A model generated the notes under the pieces. The model searched no databases. It was not told where the DNA came from and worked only from the letters and a program-made list of their open reading frames with translations. DNA of 64,000 bases from Pegoplata infirma (taxonomy: Eukaryota > Arthropoda > Insecta > Diptera > Anthomyiidae): positions 326,075,038 to 326,139,037 of the forward strand of contig OY992536.1 of assembly GCA_963921195.1 (NCBI GenBank). Reading direction: 5' to 3'. Shown piece after piece: positions 32,496 through 44,168 of this stretch; position 1 is the first letter of the stretch; each line of letters starts with the position of its first letter. A program made the position numbers and the translations under genes.

Positions 32496-33604
32496 GCACA
32501 CGTAACTTTAAGAAGTGATATCTTTTTATTGGAAAGAGCTATTGCTTTAATTTAAAAGCCATATAATACTTAGGGATTTTATCTATGGTTGTAAATATGG
32601 ACATCACTTAAATTTTATATACAAGGTTCCAAATTCTTGTCTTAAATATACACCTTTTGACATTTTTTTTTTATAGTTTTTAAACAAAAAAAAAATATTT
32701 TAATTTTTTCTTTGTATGTAAATATTGAAAATCATGATGGTTTGTTTAATGCACGTTAATTTTATTGTGATGATGTGAGGAAGAAAATATATCGGCGATT
32801 GTTAATATTTTCAATTAAAGAAAATAGGGTGTGTTGCGTTTTACCATTTATTTTTAACGGAAAGTTCGTTTAAAAACAATTTTTTTAAATACCGATGTAG
32901 GAATTCTTAAAGATACAAATATTTTTATTTAAAAACAAATTTACTGGTTAATTTTATATTAATGGTGAACACCCTGATGAAAACCTCACGGCACGTCCCT
33001 GATAATCATATATGATTTATTATGTTTGTATCAAGTTGAACTTTATGAACTTTAGACTGAACGAATGTAGGAAACATGTAGGAAACATTTCTATGAATTT
33101 GAGATTTTTGATATAGGACAAATTTCTCCTATAGAAAATGTCTCAGATGTATACGAAAAATCTGTTAAGATTCTGAGAATTTTTCATAAAGAAAATGTGA
33201 AATTTTTTCTTAAATCAAATTAAAAAAAATGTTGCTCCATTTTCATATAAACAAATTAATTGTTATTTTGGGCCCCCGATCCCGATAGCAAAAGGTTTTT
33301 AGTACTCCCTTGCTTTGTTATTACAATATTCTACTGCGTATGTTCATGACAAAAGCTTTTTTATAAAGCTTTGCTCATGTTAACAGCGATTTAATAGTAA
33401 TTATTTCTATGATAAAGCAAATACCTTACAGAATTTAAAAAATAAAATTAAAAAAATTAAGATTGTTTCAGAAAAAATCAAACAATTAAGAAAACACAAG
33501 GTAAGCTCAGAAAAGAAATCCGAAAAACTCAGAAATTTACAAATAACTAGAAAAATTAAAAAAAAAAAACATGTAAAAAAGTTAAATTCAACTTGCCCGA
33601 ATCC
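32496..33604. other. AT-rich sequence, no gene seen
   Basis: Holds a degenerate relative of the 29440-29575 repeat (about 33110-33190) and, at 33570-33610, an isolated helentron-like left end ('gttaaattcaacttgcccga'). No coding support; the 101-codon minus frame at 33407-33712 is Phe/Leu-rich and crosses an element boundary. Confidence 0.4.
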
Positions 33605-33695
33605 ATGCATACTAGACCACCCAAATTTGCAAAAGTATTTTTTTGTTCGCTCCACCGGCAGTTTCTGATAGATTGGCCATAAAAAATAATATCTG

Positions 33696-34171
33696 CACTC
33701 TAAAAAACGCATGTAAACTTACTATTATAAATTGGGTAAGTTTTGGTTGAATAGCACGCATTTTGTGTTAATATCAGCACAAAATGCGTAAAATACTTTT
33801 AAACCAATTAAACACAGCAAATTATAAATATTATCCGTTAATTCAAATATTTTACACACAAATGTGTAAATAAAATTGTCAACCAAAATACATACACACA
33901 TGTTAAATAAATAAAACGTCAGATAAGGATATAAGCTTCCGTAGCGTAGTGGTTAAGAAGTCTGCTTTCAAATCGGAAGGTGTCGAGTTCGATGCTGACT
34001 GGCGCCGAAGGTTTTTTTTTTGTTATTTTTATTCACTTTTTTTTATTTAAATTGACCACTAGTGGTCAATTTATTCAATTTACACATTCAGAGTAAAATT
34101 ACCCAATTTATAGTAGGAGTCCAGTTTCCTACTATAAATTGGGTAAATTTCAACAAATTTTGATTAAAGTG
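33696..34171 (+). mobile_element. 476-bp MITE carrying a tRNA-like unit, inserted in a palindrome arm
   Basis: The element begins CACTCTAAAA and ends GATTAAAGTG (other strand CACTTTAATC). TG lies directly outside both ends, and the opposite palindrome arm preserves the uninterrupted site ATATCTGTGCAAG, so the insertion and a 2-bp TG duplication can be read directly. Subterminal copies of 'actataaattgggtaa' occur near 33722, 34095 (inverted) and 34133. The inner hairpin ACCCAATTTATAGTAGGA/TCCTACTATAAATTGGGT lies at about 34098-34145. The tRNA-like unit is at 33935-34011. Confidence 0.85.
33935..34011 (+). tRNA. tRNA-like Pol III unit, anticodon-loop triplet TCA (probably tRNA-derived SINE or pseudogene)
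   Basis: The A box TAGCGTAGTGG (33942-33952) and B box GTTCGATGC (33987-33995) match consensus, and a run of T follows directly (from 34012), as at a Pol III terminator. The anticodon arm TCTGC-TTTCAAA-TCGGA has four of five pairs and puts TCA (33968-33970) in the anticodon position, complementary to UGA. The T stem GTC(G)AG/CTGAC is fully paired apart from one bulged G. The acceptor GCTTCCG/CCGAAGG pairs imperfectly and is displaced by extra bases after the T arm, so it is not a normal functional tRNA. Its location inside a MITE argues for a captured or SINE-type tRNA. A selenocysteine tRNA is unlikely, because that tRNA is longer with an extended acceptor/T domain. Confidence 0.5.
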
Positions 34172-36433
34172 TGTGCAAGAACTGGATCTCTCGGTTGCAT
34201 ACAAGCCAGTCGATTTGACCTTTTGACCCTAAAAGTGACCTAAAAACACTACAAAGCTTTAAAGTGCCATAACTCTTAAAATTTGAGTTTTTCCAAAAAA
34301 TGCAGAATAAGAAAGCAAATATTTCCTTCATACAAATTTTTAGTCTAATTGTAAGTCTAAGACATCGTGGTGTTTTTGGCGGTTAAAGTAAAAATTTATG
34401 TGAAGACTTAATTTAAAACGACCCTCGTTAAAATTTGGACGGAAACTTAAATAGTCGGTGCCCATTATTTTGTAGAGTAAGATATGTAGTTTTCATAAAC
34501 CAATTACATTTGGAATTTATATGGGTAATTTCATTACAGAAGAGCCCAAAGCTGACATTGAAGTTTCAATTTTCCAAAGGCTGTATACAAATTTGTGAAA
34601 TTACTTTGTTTTAAACGACCCCTGTTAAAATTTGAATGGAGACAATTGGTTTCCATGATTTTGAAGAGTTAGATGTGTACTTTTTGGAAAATATTTGGGG
34701 AATTCCAGGCCAAATCACTCTTTTTTAGACCCGACCCCCTTCGATTAATTTTTTGGATATGTTTTAGTACGTATTAAATGCAACTTGCATTCAAATTTTT
34801 AGGTTTTTATACCTAGTTGGTGTTGAGTAATCAATTTTTTAAAATGGTGTTTTTTTCAAAAAAATTCAAAAATGGAAATTTTCAATTAATTTTGACCAGT
34901 AAAAAATATAGATATCTTAGGCTGGATAACTCAATGCTCCGTTATAAAATAACTCTCCGTTAAATTTAACTTTTTCATACAAATTTTGACATAAGGCTCC
35001 GTTAAATCGGCAGTTAGCAGCTAACTTTTCATTGAGTAATCCCCCCTTAAAAATAGTTGGACGACGTTTTGTTGGTATTTAAATGTAGTTTTAGAAAAAA
35101 AATATGAAAAAATTATTCGAAGTAATTATCGCTTATTTTTTAACGTTTAAAAATTAAATTGAATTTTTGAAAAAGTCCGAAACCTTAGATTTTTTTTTTT
35201 AAGTCTAAAAATTCTACTCTATATTACACAATTTTTAAGTCACAATTCGAGATATGAGCACAATTCGTTTTATTTTTTCAAATTTTGAAATTGCATTTTT
35301 TTTTAGACTCTGGTATATTTTATATGGTGCCCTAAAATAATTAAATTGGTAGATACCCTAACTTACCATAGATACATTCATTTCTTGGTTAAAATATATC
35401 TCATAAAAATTTAGGTTGATCGGACATGGGTAATGCGTGCCGCATCTGCCTTGAATTTTAAAACACGGATTACAAGAAAAAATAAGATTTTTTCCTGTTT
35501 TCTCAATTTTTTTGGTATTTCAAGTTAAACTTGAGTTCAGTCGGTTACAGAATTTTGATTTGAAGTAAAATGCCTCTCTAATAAGGTACTAAAAACTAAA
35601 ATCCGTGGAAAATTAGCCAAGTTATTAAAACTTCCCCAGGCATCTAACGTGTGGCAGACCACTTGAATAAGGAAAGCAATCCGATTCATGAAATTCATTG
35701 AAATTTTCTACTGTAATAACATTTTTTTATTCTTCAAGTTCAAATGTAATTAGATGAAAGGTTTTAAATTAATGCTAAAAATGCCTGTAAATTTCAACAC
35801 TCGTTTGAAAACTCCATTTTTTAACTCTTCAAAATCATGGAAACCGATTAAATCTATTAAAATTTTAACGAGGGTCGTTTAAAATAAAGTATTTTCACAA
35901 ATTTGTATACAGCATTTGGAAAATCGAAACTTCAAAGTCAGCTTTGGGGTCTTCTGTAATGCAATTACCCATATAAATTCCAAATGTAATTGGTTTATGA
36001 AAACTACATACCTTACTCTACAAAATAATGGACACCGGCTATTTAAGTCTCCGTCCAAATTTTAACGAGGGTGGTTTTAAATTAAGTCTTCACATAAATT
36101 TTTACTTTAACCGCCAAAAACACCATGATGTCTTAGACTTAGACTAAAAATTTGTATGAAGGAAATGTTTACTTTCTTATTCTGCAAAATAAAACTTATA
36201 TAGCATTTTTTGGAAAAACGCATATTTTAAGAGTTATGGCACTTTAAAGCTTTGTAGTGTTTTTAGGTCACTTTTAGGGTCAAAAGGTCAAATCGACTGG
36301 CCTGTATGCAACCGAGAGATCCAGTTCTTGCACAGATATTATTTTTTATGGCCAATCTATCAGAAACTGCCGGTGGAGCAAACAAAAAAATACTTTTGCA
36401 AATCCCATACATTTTTTGGGTGGTCTAATGCAT

Positions 36434-36900
36434 ACCCTCCAAATGCACCCTTTAAGTGTTAGTACATTTTCTAAAGTGAAAAAAATTAACAATTTTGGAT
36501 TAGAAATACTTTATTTTGAGCAAAAAACATTTTTTAGTCATTTTTGTAAAAAAAAAATTGTCCAATTTTTTTTGAGTGATAGTAAATTTTTAAATTTTAA
36601 AAAAAATTAGGAATTTTGGATTAGAAAGCTTTCTTTTGAGTAAAAAACTTTTTTAGTCTTTTTTGTAAAAAAAAATTAAATAAAAAAAATTATTTTTTTT
36701 TTTAGTGTAAAATTTTTTTGGAGTGTAAAATTTTTCTTCGAATGTAAATTTTTTTTAGTGTAAAAATATTTTTTGGTGACAAAAATACTATGTAAAGTAT
36801 TTTTGTGGCTTTACAATATTTTAAAAGCTTGTTACAAGGTTTTTTCAACAAGTGAATTAAAGGTGAAACCAATCTGAAATTCACGATGATGCTCATAAGT
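36434..36900. repeat. Tandem duplicates of AT-rich unit
   Basis: About 36440-36560 and 36565-36680 are two diverged copies ('ttttggattagaaa', 'ttttgagcaaaaaac', 'agtc.tttttgtaaaaaa'). They are followed by a short array of 'agtgtaaaattttttt' units at about 36705-36775. Non-coding. Confidence 0.55.
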
Positions 36901-37330
36901 TTTGAACTACTGGACCGATTTTTAAGAAATTCAATCCCAACCAGGCCAGAGTAAGGACAAAAAAATATACCAGGCTTCAGCAGCCTTTACGTGTTTTTTA
37001 ACACGTAAATTAGCAAAAACTCTTTCCGAAATTCACGCTTTTGCTTATAACTTTTAAACCGCTAGACCGATTTCAACAAAATGCAATACCAACCTGCCTA
37101 GATAAATGACAAATTATATTTTGAAAATTTAAAAAAATAACGATTTTAAGTCAGATATAAGTAGTGTTAACTGGATAGCTTGTTAAAAGCGAGCATATTT
37201 AGAAGACATATGGTCCATTGTAATGCATCTTATTTGGATACTTTAGAAAATGTACGCTAGATCTCCTATAGATGGCGTTGGAGATCAAATATTAAATTTT
37301 TTTAAAAAAATAATTTGACCCCGGAAACGC
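36901..37330. repeat. Helentron-like repeat body fragment
   Basis: 'ataacttttaaaccgctaga' followed by 'ccgatttcaa', and the preceding 'gaactactggaccgattttt', resemble the body of the 371-3772 element near 3160-3190 and 3480-3510. No terminal hairpin or CAGA tract is present. Assignment is by short motif similarity only. Confidence 0.3.
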
Positions 37331-38177
37331 AGTCAATTCAGTTTCATTAGTTTTTTTGTTAAATCCATCATAAACTCGAGTTTAAACTTTGACTAATTGA
37401 AATTCCTAAAAAGTTTTCCCCCTTTTTTACATACACACATTAAGCTTTACAGGAAATTGTAAGTCATTGAACGTGATAAGAACTTATTTATTCCCTATGA
37501 TTTGTGTATAGCTGGGATATTTTTCTTTTCTTTATTGTTAAACTAATTATAATGCATTCAGCGTTTTCCATCGAACAACCAACTTATACAATTCCCCTGA
37601 TGGAGTATAAACTTGTTTTGTTCTTTCTTTCTTTCTTGTTTTTTCCTCATTTTTTCAATTTATCATTTCTTTTGCAAATGCTGTCATAACAAATGTATCT
37701 AGAGTATGTGCCAGTAGTTTTGTTCTTCTTCTTCTTCTTATGTTATACAATATTTTAATAATGATGACATTCATTCTTTGTTATTATGTTTAAAATATTT
37801 GTTACATACACACTCTGCTGTATTTTGTTATACAATTTGCTTTTCTTTAAAGCTGAAACTGACTTATGTACTTATGTACATGTATTTTAACTCTCAATTA
37901 CCCAAAGACTGATTATACAAAATCTTACTAAATAAAAACTATACTTTGACTAGTTCTAGTTTCCATACAATTCATTTTTTGCAGTCGTTTTTGCAATTGT
38001 AATACGGGGTACTTATGTTTCCTATTGGAAGATGATGTAAAAAGAAAACAATAACAGTTAAACTAACTATGCATAATGAGAGGGACAGACTTTAAGAATA
38101 GATTTATAAAGTTATATAAATAAGCAAGGTAGATAAATAAGGGTATGCAATAAAACAGGTGCTATAGGTTTGATTAG
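37331..38177. other. Apparently unique AT-rich sequence
   Basis: Pyrimidine-rich tracts ('ttctttctttcttg', 'cttcttcttcttctta') and moderate complexity suggest ordinary non-repetitive intronic or intergenic DNA. No exon with splice signals could be defended. Confidence 0.4.
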
Positions 38178-38744
38178 GTATGATGGGCGTCCGCTATTTG
38201 GCGAATATACTCAGAAAAAGTAAGAAGACTTTTTTACTTGGCAACGGCCACAAGGTTCGTGATATCCTGCACGAGACAGTAGTATCCTCGTATCCTTCCT
38301 TCTGTTCTCTGATATCCTATAAATTTCGTTTACCAATTCCACTATAGGAACCGAGATGTCAGGTTTTCTTTGTTTCCTCACCGACTCAGAAACATTTCTC
38401 GCGCATTCATCAGTCAATTAGTTTCCATCGACCCCACTATGTTTAGGGACCCAGATTAGCTTAACTGTTTGCTGGCTGATTCGATGAAGGATTGTATACA
38501 ACTCCTAACAATTTAGATTTTTCAGTGTTTGATTCTAAGGCCTTCAGAGCTGCAAGACTATCCACGAAAGTATTAGGGACCCATGGACGAAGTTCCCTTG
38601 TAATCATTTGCGCGACCTCAATTGCAAGTACCTCAGCTTGAAAAACATTACACTTGTGGCCCCAATTTCAAAGCATTTCGAGTATACTCTCGAACCCTTA
38701 CACATCTCCATCTTCGATCCATCCGTACACAGAGAAGGCAGTTA

Positions 38745-38916
38745 GTTGTGCCAGTCGAATTTAGAGCCAACTGCCTGGTTTAATAACAACAACCGAAATT
38801 TTCGTTTGCAATAACCGAAATTGGTTGTTGTTTCAAATAAATTTCGGTAATCGCAACCGAAAATTTTGGTTGTTGTAATTAAGCCATGCAGTTGGCTGTA
38901 AATTCGGCTGGCACAA
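38745..38916. mobile_element. 172-bp MITE, TTGTGCCAG ends, TTA flanks
   Basis: GTTGTGCCAGTCGAATTTA at the left is matched by TAAATTCGGCTGGCACAA at the right. 'gagccaactgcctggtttaa' and 'ttaagccatgcagttggct' extend the inverted repeat; 'acaacaaccgaaattttcg' and 'cgaaaattttggttgttgt' complete it. TTA is directly outside both ends (38742-38744, 38917-38919), a TSD typical of PIF/Harbinger MITEs. It interrupts the non-LTR remnant. Confidence 0.75.
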
Positions 38917-38919
38917 TTA

Positions 38920-39799
38920 AACTGTTTTTTTTTTTTTTTTTTGTGTAAAGATTGAGATCGCTTTCTCTGGTATAACAGAGTTTTCCACCCAGTCTGCCCT
39001 AGTTGGTATTTGGATTTGAAAAGTTTTGTCAGTTCGTCTGTGGTGATATAGTCGGTTCCCAGTTGGAAAATGTTTCACTGAGGAAATTATCATAGTGATT
39101 CCTTGAGGAAATGTCTTAAGGTTCTGACAAATCATAGGTAATCTTTGATGAAATGTTCTAACATTGTCATCAATTAATGTTTGTTTTAAGAGGGTGACAA
39201 ATCCTCTAAGACATCTATAAGGAAATGTCTTCACAATAGCAGAACAATAAATTCAAATTTTAAATCTGGAAAACCCTTCAATTTCCAAGAAAAAAAATTA
39301 CAAAATTATCGATTTATTAAAAATAAAATTAAACTATTTCAAGTAGTATAAAAACAAAAAATAAAGTTTGGATGAAATAGTTCCAGGTTCAAATCCAGTT
39401 GGGACTAAAAAAGGCGAAACGTTTTTTCTTAATATGATAAAGATAAATTATAAAAGAAAATGGATTAAAGTAAAAACTAAAGGAAATACGAAGATTTTTT
39501 TGTATTTTCGTATGCCCATGTCAGACATTTCCCTAAAGAAGTCTTAGGTGACATGTCCCCAGAAAGTCATCATGCCCTGGCTACTGCTGACTTTAAGTTA
39601 GGACATTTTGAAAATGTATATGAAAGTGTCCTCAATTCAATTCAGTACATGTATTGTCTGTCAGTCTTGTGGATGTCAGCAGTGACTCTGACATGTCACA
39701 GCGCCGTCACTGAGGATGGCTCGAGGACGTTGCCAACTGGATTACTTAGTATGGTCGAGTGTCCCCAAGAGCATTTCTTAAGCATTTGCGACTCTCTTA
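38920..39799. repeat. Insert within the non-LTR remnant, unassigned
   Basis: Contains words of a GAGGAAATGTCTTAAGG type repeated at about 39082, 39105, 39143, 39220 and 39533, and a perfect B-box-like 'ggttcaaatcc' at about 39388 without a nearby A box. Frames of 105 and 112 codons (38917-39234 minus, 39553-39891 plus) have no recognisable domains. Not called as genes. Confidence 0.4.
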
Positions 39800-39984
39800 A
39801 CCTGAGAGCCGATTTTGCTGCTGTGCTCTGGGCGTATCAACTGGATGAATATTTAGCATCACTTCCAGGCTGGCCTGTGGTGCCGATCTAAAAGTACCAG
39901 TGATACACCCATACGCCAGTCGTTGTACCTTCTGTAAGTTGCACAAGGACACCATAGGAAAAATATTGGTCTGATTATCGCACC

Positions 39985-41045
39985 ATTGCACAGTAGGTAA
40001 TTTGAACCGAAATCTTGGCCAAAAATCATTTTTCGAACTAACAATAATAATGTTTTTGTTAATTACGTTCGATTTAGAAAATATTAAAGCAAATAACTGC
40101 ATATTTGGTTTTTCCAAAAAACAAATATAAACTGATTGACGGGCAGTCGAATTCGGCATTTTCAAGCAACGTGCACAGTGCAATATAAAACGCCTAATTT
40201 TGATATAAATTCAAACGATTTTTTCAGCTATTAAACATAAAGAAGGATATCGTGTATAATATGGAGAAGAGAGGGGATATAAAGTAATAAAAAAATAGCA
40301 AAATATTTTGGTGGACGTTATTGCTTTTTTTAACAAAACGTGTAATTATAACTTAACCTTAAATAAATGACTTTTTCAATGAATATAAACTTCGCATAAG
40401 CTTTTAATAATGTTAGCCGTGGTGTGCCGTGTTTTTGATTGATGAAAAATTTAAAGAAAATAATTTTGAATTCATTTTTTTTTATTTTCCGTTGCACTTT
40501 TTTGCACTTTTTGAGATATCAATTTTCTTTCAGACAGCCTCATCTTGCCATATCTTGAACTTTCTAACGTTTGGATTGGGAAAAGAACTAAGAGAAAAAA
40601 CCCTGTTGCTGTTTATAATTTTGTTGTCAGTAAAATTGATTAAAATTATGTTTTAAACCAATATTTGGCTTCGTTAAAGGAAATAGTACGAACTTTTTTT
40701 GAAAATTTTTTGTTAAGGTGGTACAAGGCCCACTCAAAAAATAACAACTTTTTTCAGCAAAATCAAACAAAATGGTTTATGTGCCATTTTGTTAGCCTTC
40801 TTGCGTATTTTCTTCGTGCCGAGTTTCCAAAAAAATTAGCCAATTCGTTTTCGAGATATTCAGTATTTTCCCATTTTTTCGTATGGTGGCAACCCTAAAA
40901 ATTTCCACGATTACCAAATTCATAAAATCCAGCTGTGCGTGTTCACAAAAAACTCTTAAATTTAAAATTTCAGCCATATCGGTCTAAAACTTTGGCTGTA
41001 ATTATTTTTGGCCTAAAAATTGGCTCAAATTACCCAGTGTGCATT
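39985..41045. mobile_element. 1.06 kb TIR element flanked by 17-bp direct repeats
   Basis: The ends ATTGCACAGTAGGTAATTTG and, from the other side, AATGCACACTGGGTAATTTG are inverted repeats continuing into 'ccaaaaat' blocks. The sequence GGTCTGATTATCGCACC (17 bp) stands immediately outside both ends (39968-39984, 41046-41062), and a further copy lacking its last base follows at 41068-41083. The flanking RT reading frame resumes after the third copy. No transposase frame is recognisable in the AT-rich core. The long flank repeat does not fit common hAT, mariner or Harbinger lengths. Confidence 0.7.
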
Positions 41046-41510
41046 GGTCTGATTATCGCACCGTATTGGTCTGATTATCGCACATCCATTGGATAATATA
41101 CGGTTTATGACCCCACCTTCTTTCGAAAGTTCTTCTGTAGGTGAAAAAAACACATAACGACTTTTTCAATCTTTCCTCTGTATTCCTTTTCTAAGAAAGC
41201 TCTAAGTCAAGGATCACACCCAGATATTTCGCCTTATTTGATAAGGAGTGATTACATCTTTTCTTTTTGTGAACATGACGAGTTCGGTTTTGGCGGGATT
41301 AGCTCCCAGACCATTGACCTTCGCTCCTGTCGAGAGTATCTTAAGCGCTGATTCCATGAGTTCGCTAATTGTTTGTAAAAGCTTTGAAGATGATCAAATC
41401 TTTATCAACGTAGACAACGCCCTTGACACCCACCCATGTGTGACTGCAGTAACTTATTTATTACAAGAACGACTTTTCTCGCTTCACCATAACCAATAAT
41501 CAAGTTAATT

Positions 41511-42538
41511 GCCCTGCTTTTCAGCATATTGCCCGTCCATAGAGCAATGTATGTGTCCGTGGCTATATTCAATAAAGATTCTTCTTATAACAAGCTGAAA
41601 ACAGTTTCATAATATATCCTTAATAACTTCATACACCAATCTGAAAACAGTTTCGTAAAATATCCTTTACTTTAATCAGCAATTTTCAAAGTTATCTATA
41701 ATGTTTCAGAGATAAAATCTGAAATCAGTCAGTAGAAAATATAATAAAATCTGTAAATCTAGAAAATATTAAGAAAACATGTTTGTCTTTTTTAGTTTCA
41801 TCTGTATTTGAATACATAGCCGCCCTTATATCTATAGGGTTTACCTGTTTTCCGATTTATTAAAGGGTTTTCAATACATACAACTTTAAAAATATGTTGT
41901 TCTAAAGATATTTTCTAATCAATGTCAATGAATAAACATTCATTCAAGAATATGTTTTAACATGCTATGATTTGTCAGAACCTGAAAACATTTTTCCAAG
42001 GAATATGTAATTTGCTTACAAACACATTTTTTAATTGGGTATCCTTGTCAGATCCTTTCAATATTTTGCACTCGATTTAAATGTGTTGAGTCTTATTTCT
42101 TTTAAACAGTGAGGAGCAAGGGAAAGTCAACACTTTGTAAATATTTTCTTTAAAATTGTTACTTTGACAATACCATCGTAATGATTAGTAAAAAAACATG
42201 TGGCCTCGAGCTAGAGTAATCTTTCTAAAAATAGAATTTATAGGTCGAATAATAAAGAAATTTTATTATTTTTAAAAATTAAAACAGATTTTAAGTTTAA
42301 ATTTATTTCAACATTAAATGAAAAATTGACTATCAATAGAAGAACCGAATAATATTCTTATCAAAGTTGCAACTCTAGTATATGATTGATTGACTCGTGT
42401 AATGTCCAATATGTTAATCACAACTATCATTACAAATATTCCATTTTACCAAGGGAAGAGTTCTAAAAATTAATACATTTCACAAATAATTCCACCTACA
42501 TATTTGTATGAATGTTAGTGAGTGTAAGTATATTTGAA
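41511..42538. other. AT-rich sequence with one foldback arm
   Basis: A single arm of the 19436-19816 family occurs at about 42200-42235 ('ggcctcgagctagagtaatc'). Tandem-like 'agctgaaaacagtttcataa' and 'atctgaaaacagtttcgtaa' lie at 41592 and 41638. No gene. Confidence 0.4.
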
Positions 42539-43104
42539 GGGCTTATTGCAGAAACTTGATAAGCCACAAAATAAAAATTTTGAGTAAATCGACTTTAAAG
42601 ATTAAAAAAAATGTAGAAAATAGGGGTTTCATCAGATTATAATCAAAACACTTGTAAATAGTAATTAAGACTGACAATTACCATATAACCGACTATGAAT
42701 GATGTGAAAACAGGGGAAACCCCTTTTTTTAAAAAAAAATGTGGCTTATCAAGTTATTGCAAAAAAAAAAAAAAATTTTTTTTCAAATAAAAAAATATTG
42801 ATTAAGTATTTTGAATTAACATACGGTTTATTATCGCCGTTTTTTTGTTTATTTTTGCAATAGGCGTATTTGCAAAAATAAATAAATTTGTGGAAGTTTA
42901 GATTTGATGTTAAGTATTAAAATTAAGTATTATATTCATCACATGTTTGTCTAATTAAAAGCGATTAAATACGACTACAATCATGTCACCATTAAAGAAT
43001 TGCTAGAAGACAACAAAAACCAATACTTTAAACAAGGTATCCTTTCAAGTTTTTGCATTTAATTTATTAGATTTTTTTCAATTAAAATAAAAGTATTTCT
43101 CACA

Positions 43105-43245
43105 AACCCAGCATAAACTGTATTTCATTTCTGCTTAAACTTCCTATTACAGTTATACAGAAAAGTGCAAAAATTAATCACTTTTAACTAAAAGTACTTA
43201 CATGTGGTACACTCCAAAAGGATTTTTCTAGGAAAGATTTTTTTT
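43105..43245. repeat. Degenerate copy of a CCAGCA...ACTGTATT MITE
   Basis: 'cccagcataaactgtatttc' begins a stretch that parallels 44169-44330 ('tcctattacagttatac', 'aagtgcaaaaattaatcac', 'cttttaactaaaagta'). The right end is lost. It lies inside the 42539-47597 array. Confidence 0.5.
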
Positions 43246-44168
43246 CTTTTATTTCGAAAATACTCCGCTTTTAAACTTAATGTTATGATAGAAATATTTG
43301 TTTTTTCAAAATTAAAATACAAAAGTTTTTATTTTGGAAATAAAAAAAAATATTTTTTTTTTTTTGCAAAAACCGCATAAGCCCACTTTTTTTAAACAAA
43401 GGTTTCCGTTGTATTTTAGCCATCCGCTGATGAACATTCGTTTTTAATGATTAAGGGAGACTCGTATAATGTATCTATTATGACTAGAAATCACAGAATG
43501 TTATTGCAAAAAATTGATAAGAGTCATTAAACACTGAAAATAAATGGAAATTATTGCTCTTGTAAATGGTATGCAAAGATAAAATAGAACTTTTTATTCA
43601 AAACTTAAATACTGAGTTCTTTGTTTTGAATATAAAAATTTATTTTATAATTTTATGCAAAAAGTAGATAAGCCACCATGGCTTATCAAGTTATTGCAGA
43701 AAATTAAAAAAATATTTTTTTTAAGCAAAAAAAAAAAAATTTTATGTATCAAGGTTTTAAGTTTTCTTTTAATTAGTGATTAAGGACTACTAGCTGCTAA
43801 TTAAAAGTTATGTCTAAAAAATATCTTATGATTGCAAAAAAATAAAACAAATATTTTTTTTGCAAAAAATAATAATATTCAGTATTATGATTTTTCGAAA
43901 AACATTTAAAAAAACTGCGCCTATAAACTTTATCCAAAGAAAGAACTACATTTTTGTTTGATACTAAATAACTAAGAAATTTTATTTTGAAAATAAAAAA
44001 AATTTAAATTTTTTTTTCCAAAAACTAGATAAGCCCACTTTTTTTTTTTAAACAGAGGTTTCCGTTGTATTTTAGGCATCCATTGATGAACATGAGTTTT
44101 TAATGATTAATGGAGACTCATATTATGTATACATTATGACTACAAATCACGAAAATATATTACAGAAT

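Larger units (their letters stand above)
33605..36433. repeat. 2.8 kb composite foldback; left arm split by a MITE
   Basis: The left outer arm 33605-33695 ('tttctgatagattggccata', 'gctccaccggcag') pairs with 36340-36433. The left inner arm 34172-34673 ('gaactggatctctcggttgc', 'cctaaaaacactacaaagct', 'ggtgtttttggcggttaaag') pairs with 35826-36331. Removing 33696-34171 restores continuity of the left arm exactly as in the right arm. The interior (about 34680-35820) includes a diverged copy of repeat family A at about 35455-35770. No coding sequence. Confidence 0.88.
38178..41510 (-). pseudogene. Dead non-LTR retrotransposon (RT and RNase H remnants), interrupted
   Basis: Read on the minus strand the domains appear in order. 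At about 41510-41200 an RT segment reads VNGLGANPAKTELVMFT, then AKYLGVILD (a conserved RT palm/thumb motif). At 39967-39800 the RT C-terminal segment reads IIRPIFFLWC, KVQRLAYGCITGTFRSAPQA. At 38720-38180 an RNase H remnant includes LIWVPKHSGVDGN, a stop, then LTDECARN, corresponding to the usual WVPGHSGIxGNExADxxA motif. Frameshifts and stops are frequent. It is interrupted by the MITE at 38745-38916, the element at 39985-41045 and other sequence at 38920-39800. RNase H after RT places it in the I/R1/LOA-type group; finer assignment is not possible by eye. Confidence 0.8.

Noticed and set aside
33935..34011. Selenocysteine tRNA because of the TCA anticodon
   Set aside because: The unit is too short and lacks the extended acceptor/T arms and long variable arm of that tRNA.
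39385..39400. GGTTCAAATCC B box as a tRNA gene
   Set aside because: No A box or cloverleaf upstream at suitable distance.
39553..39891. 112-codon plus-strand frame starting MSPESHHALATADF
   Set aside because: Its 3' part is antisense to the RT remnant of the dead non-LTR element, and no domain is recognisable.
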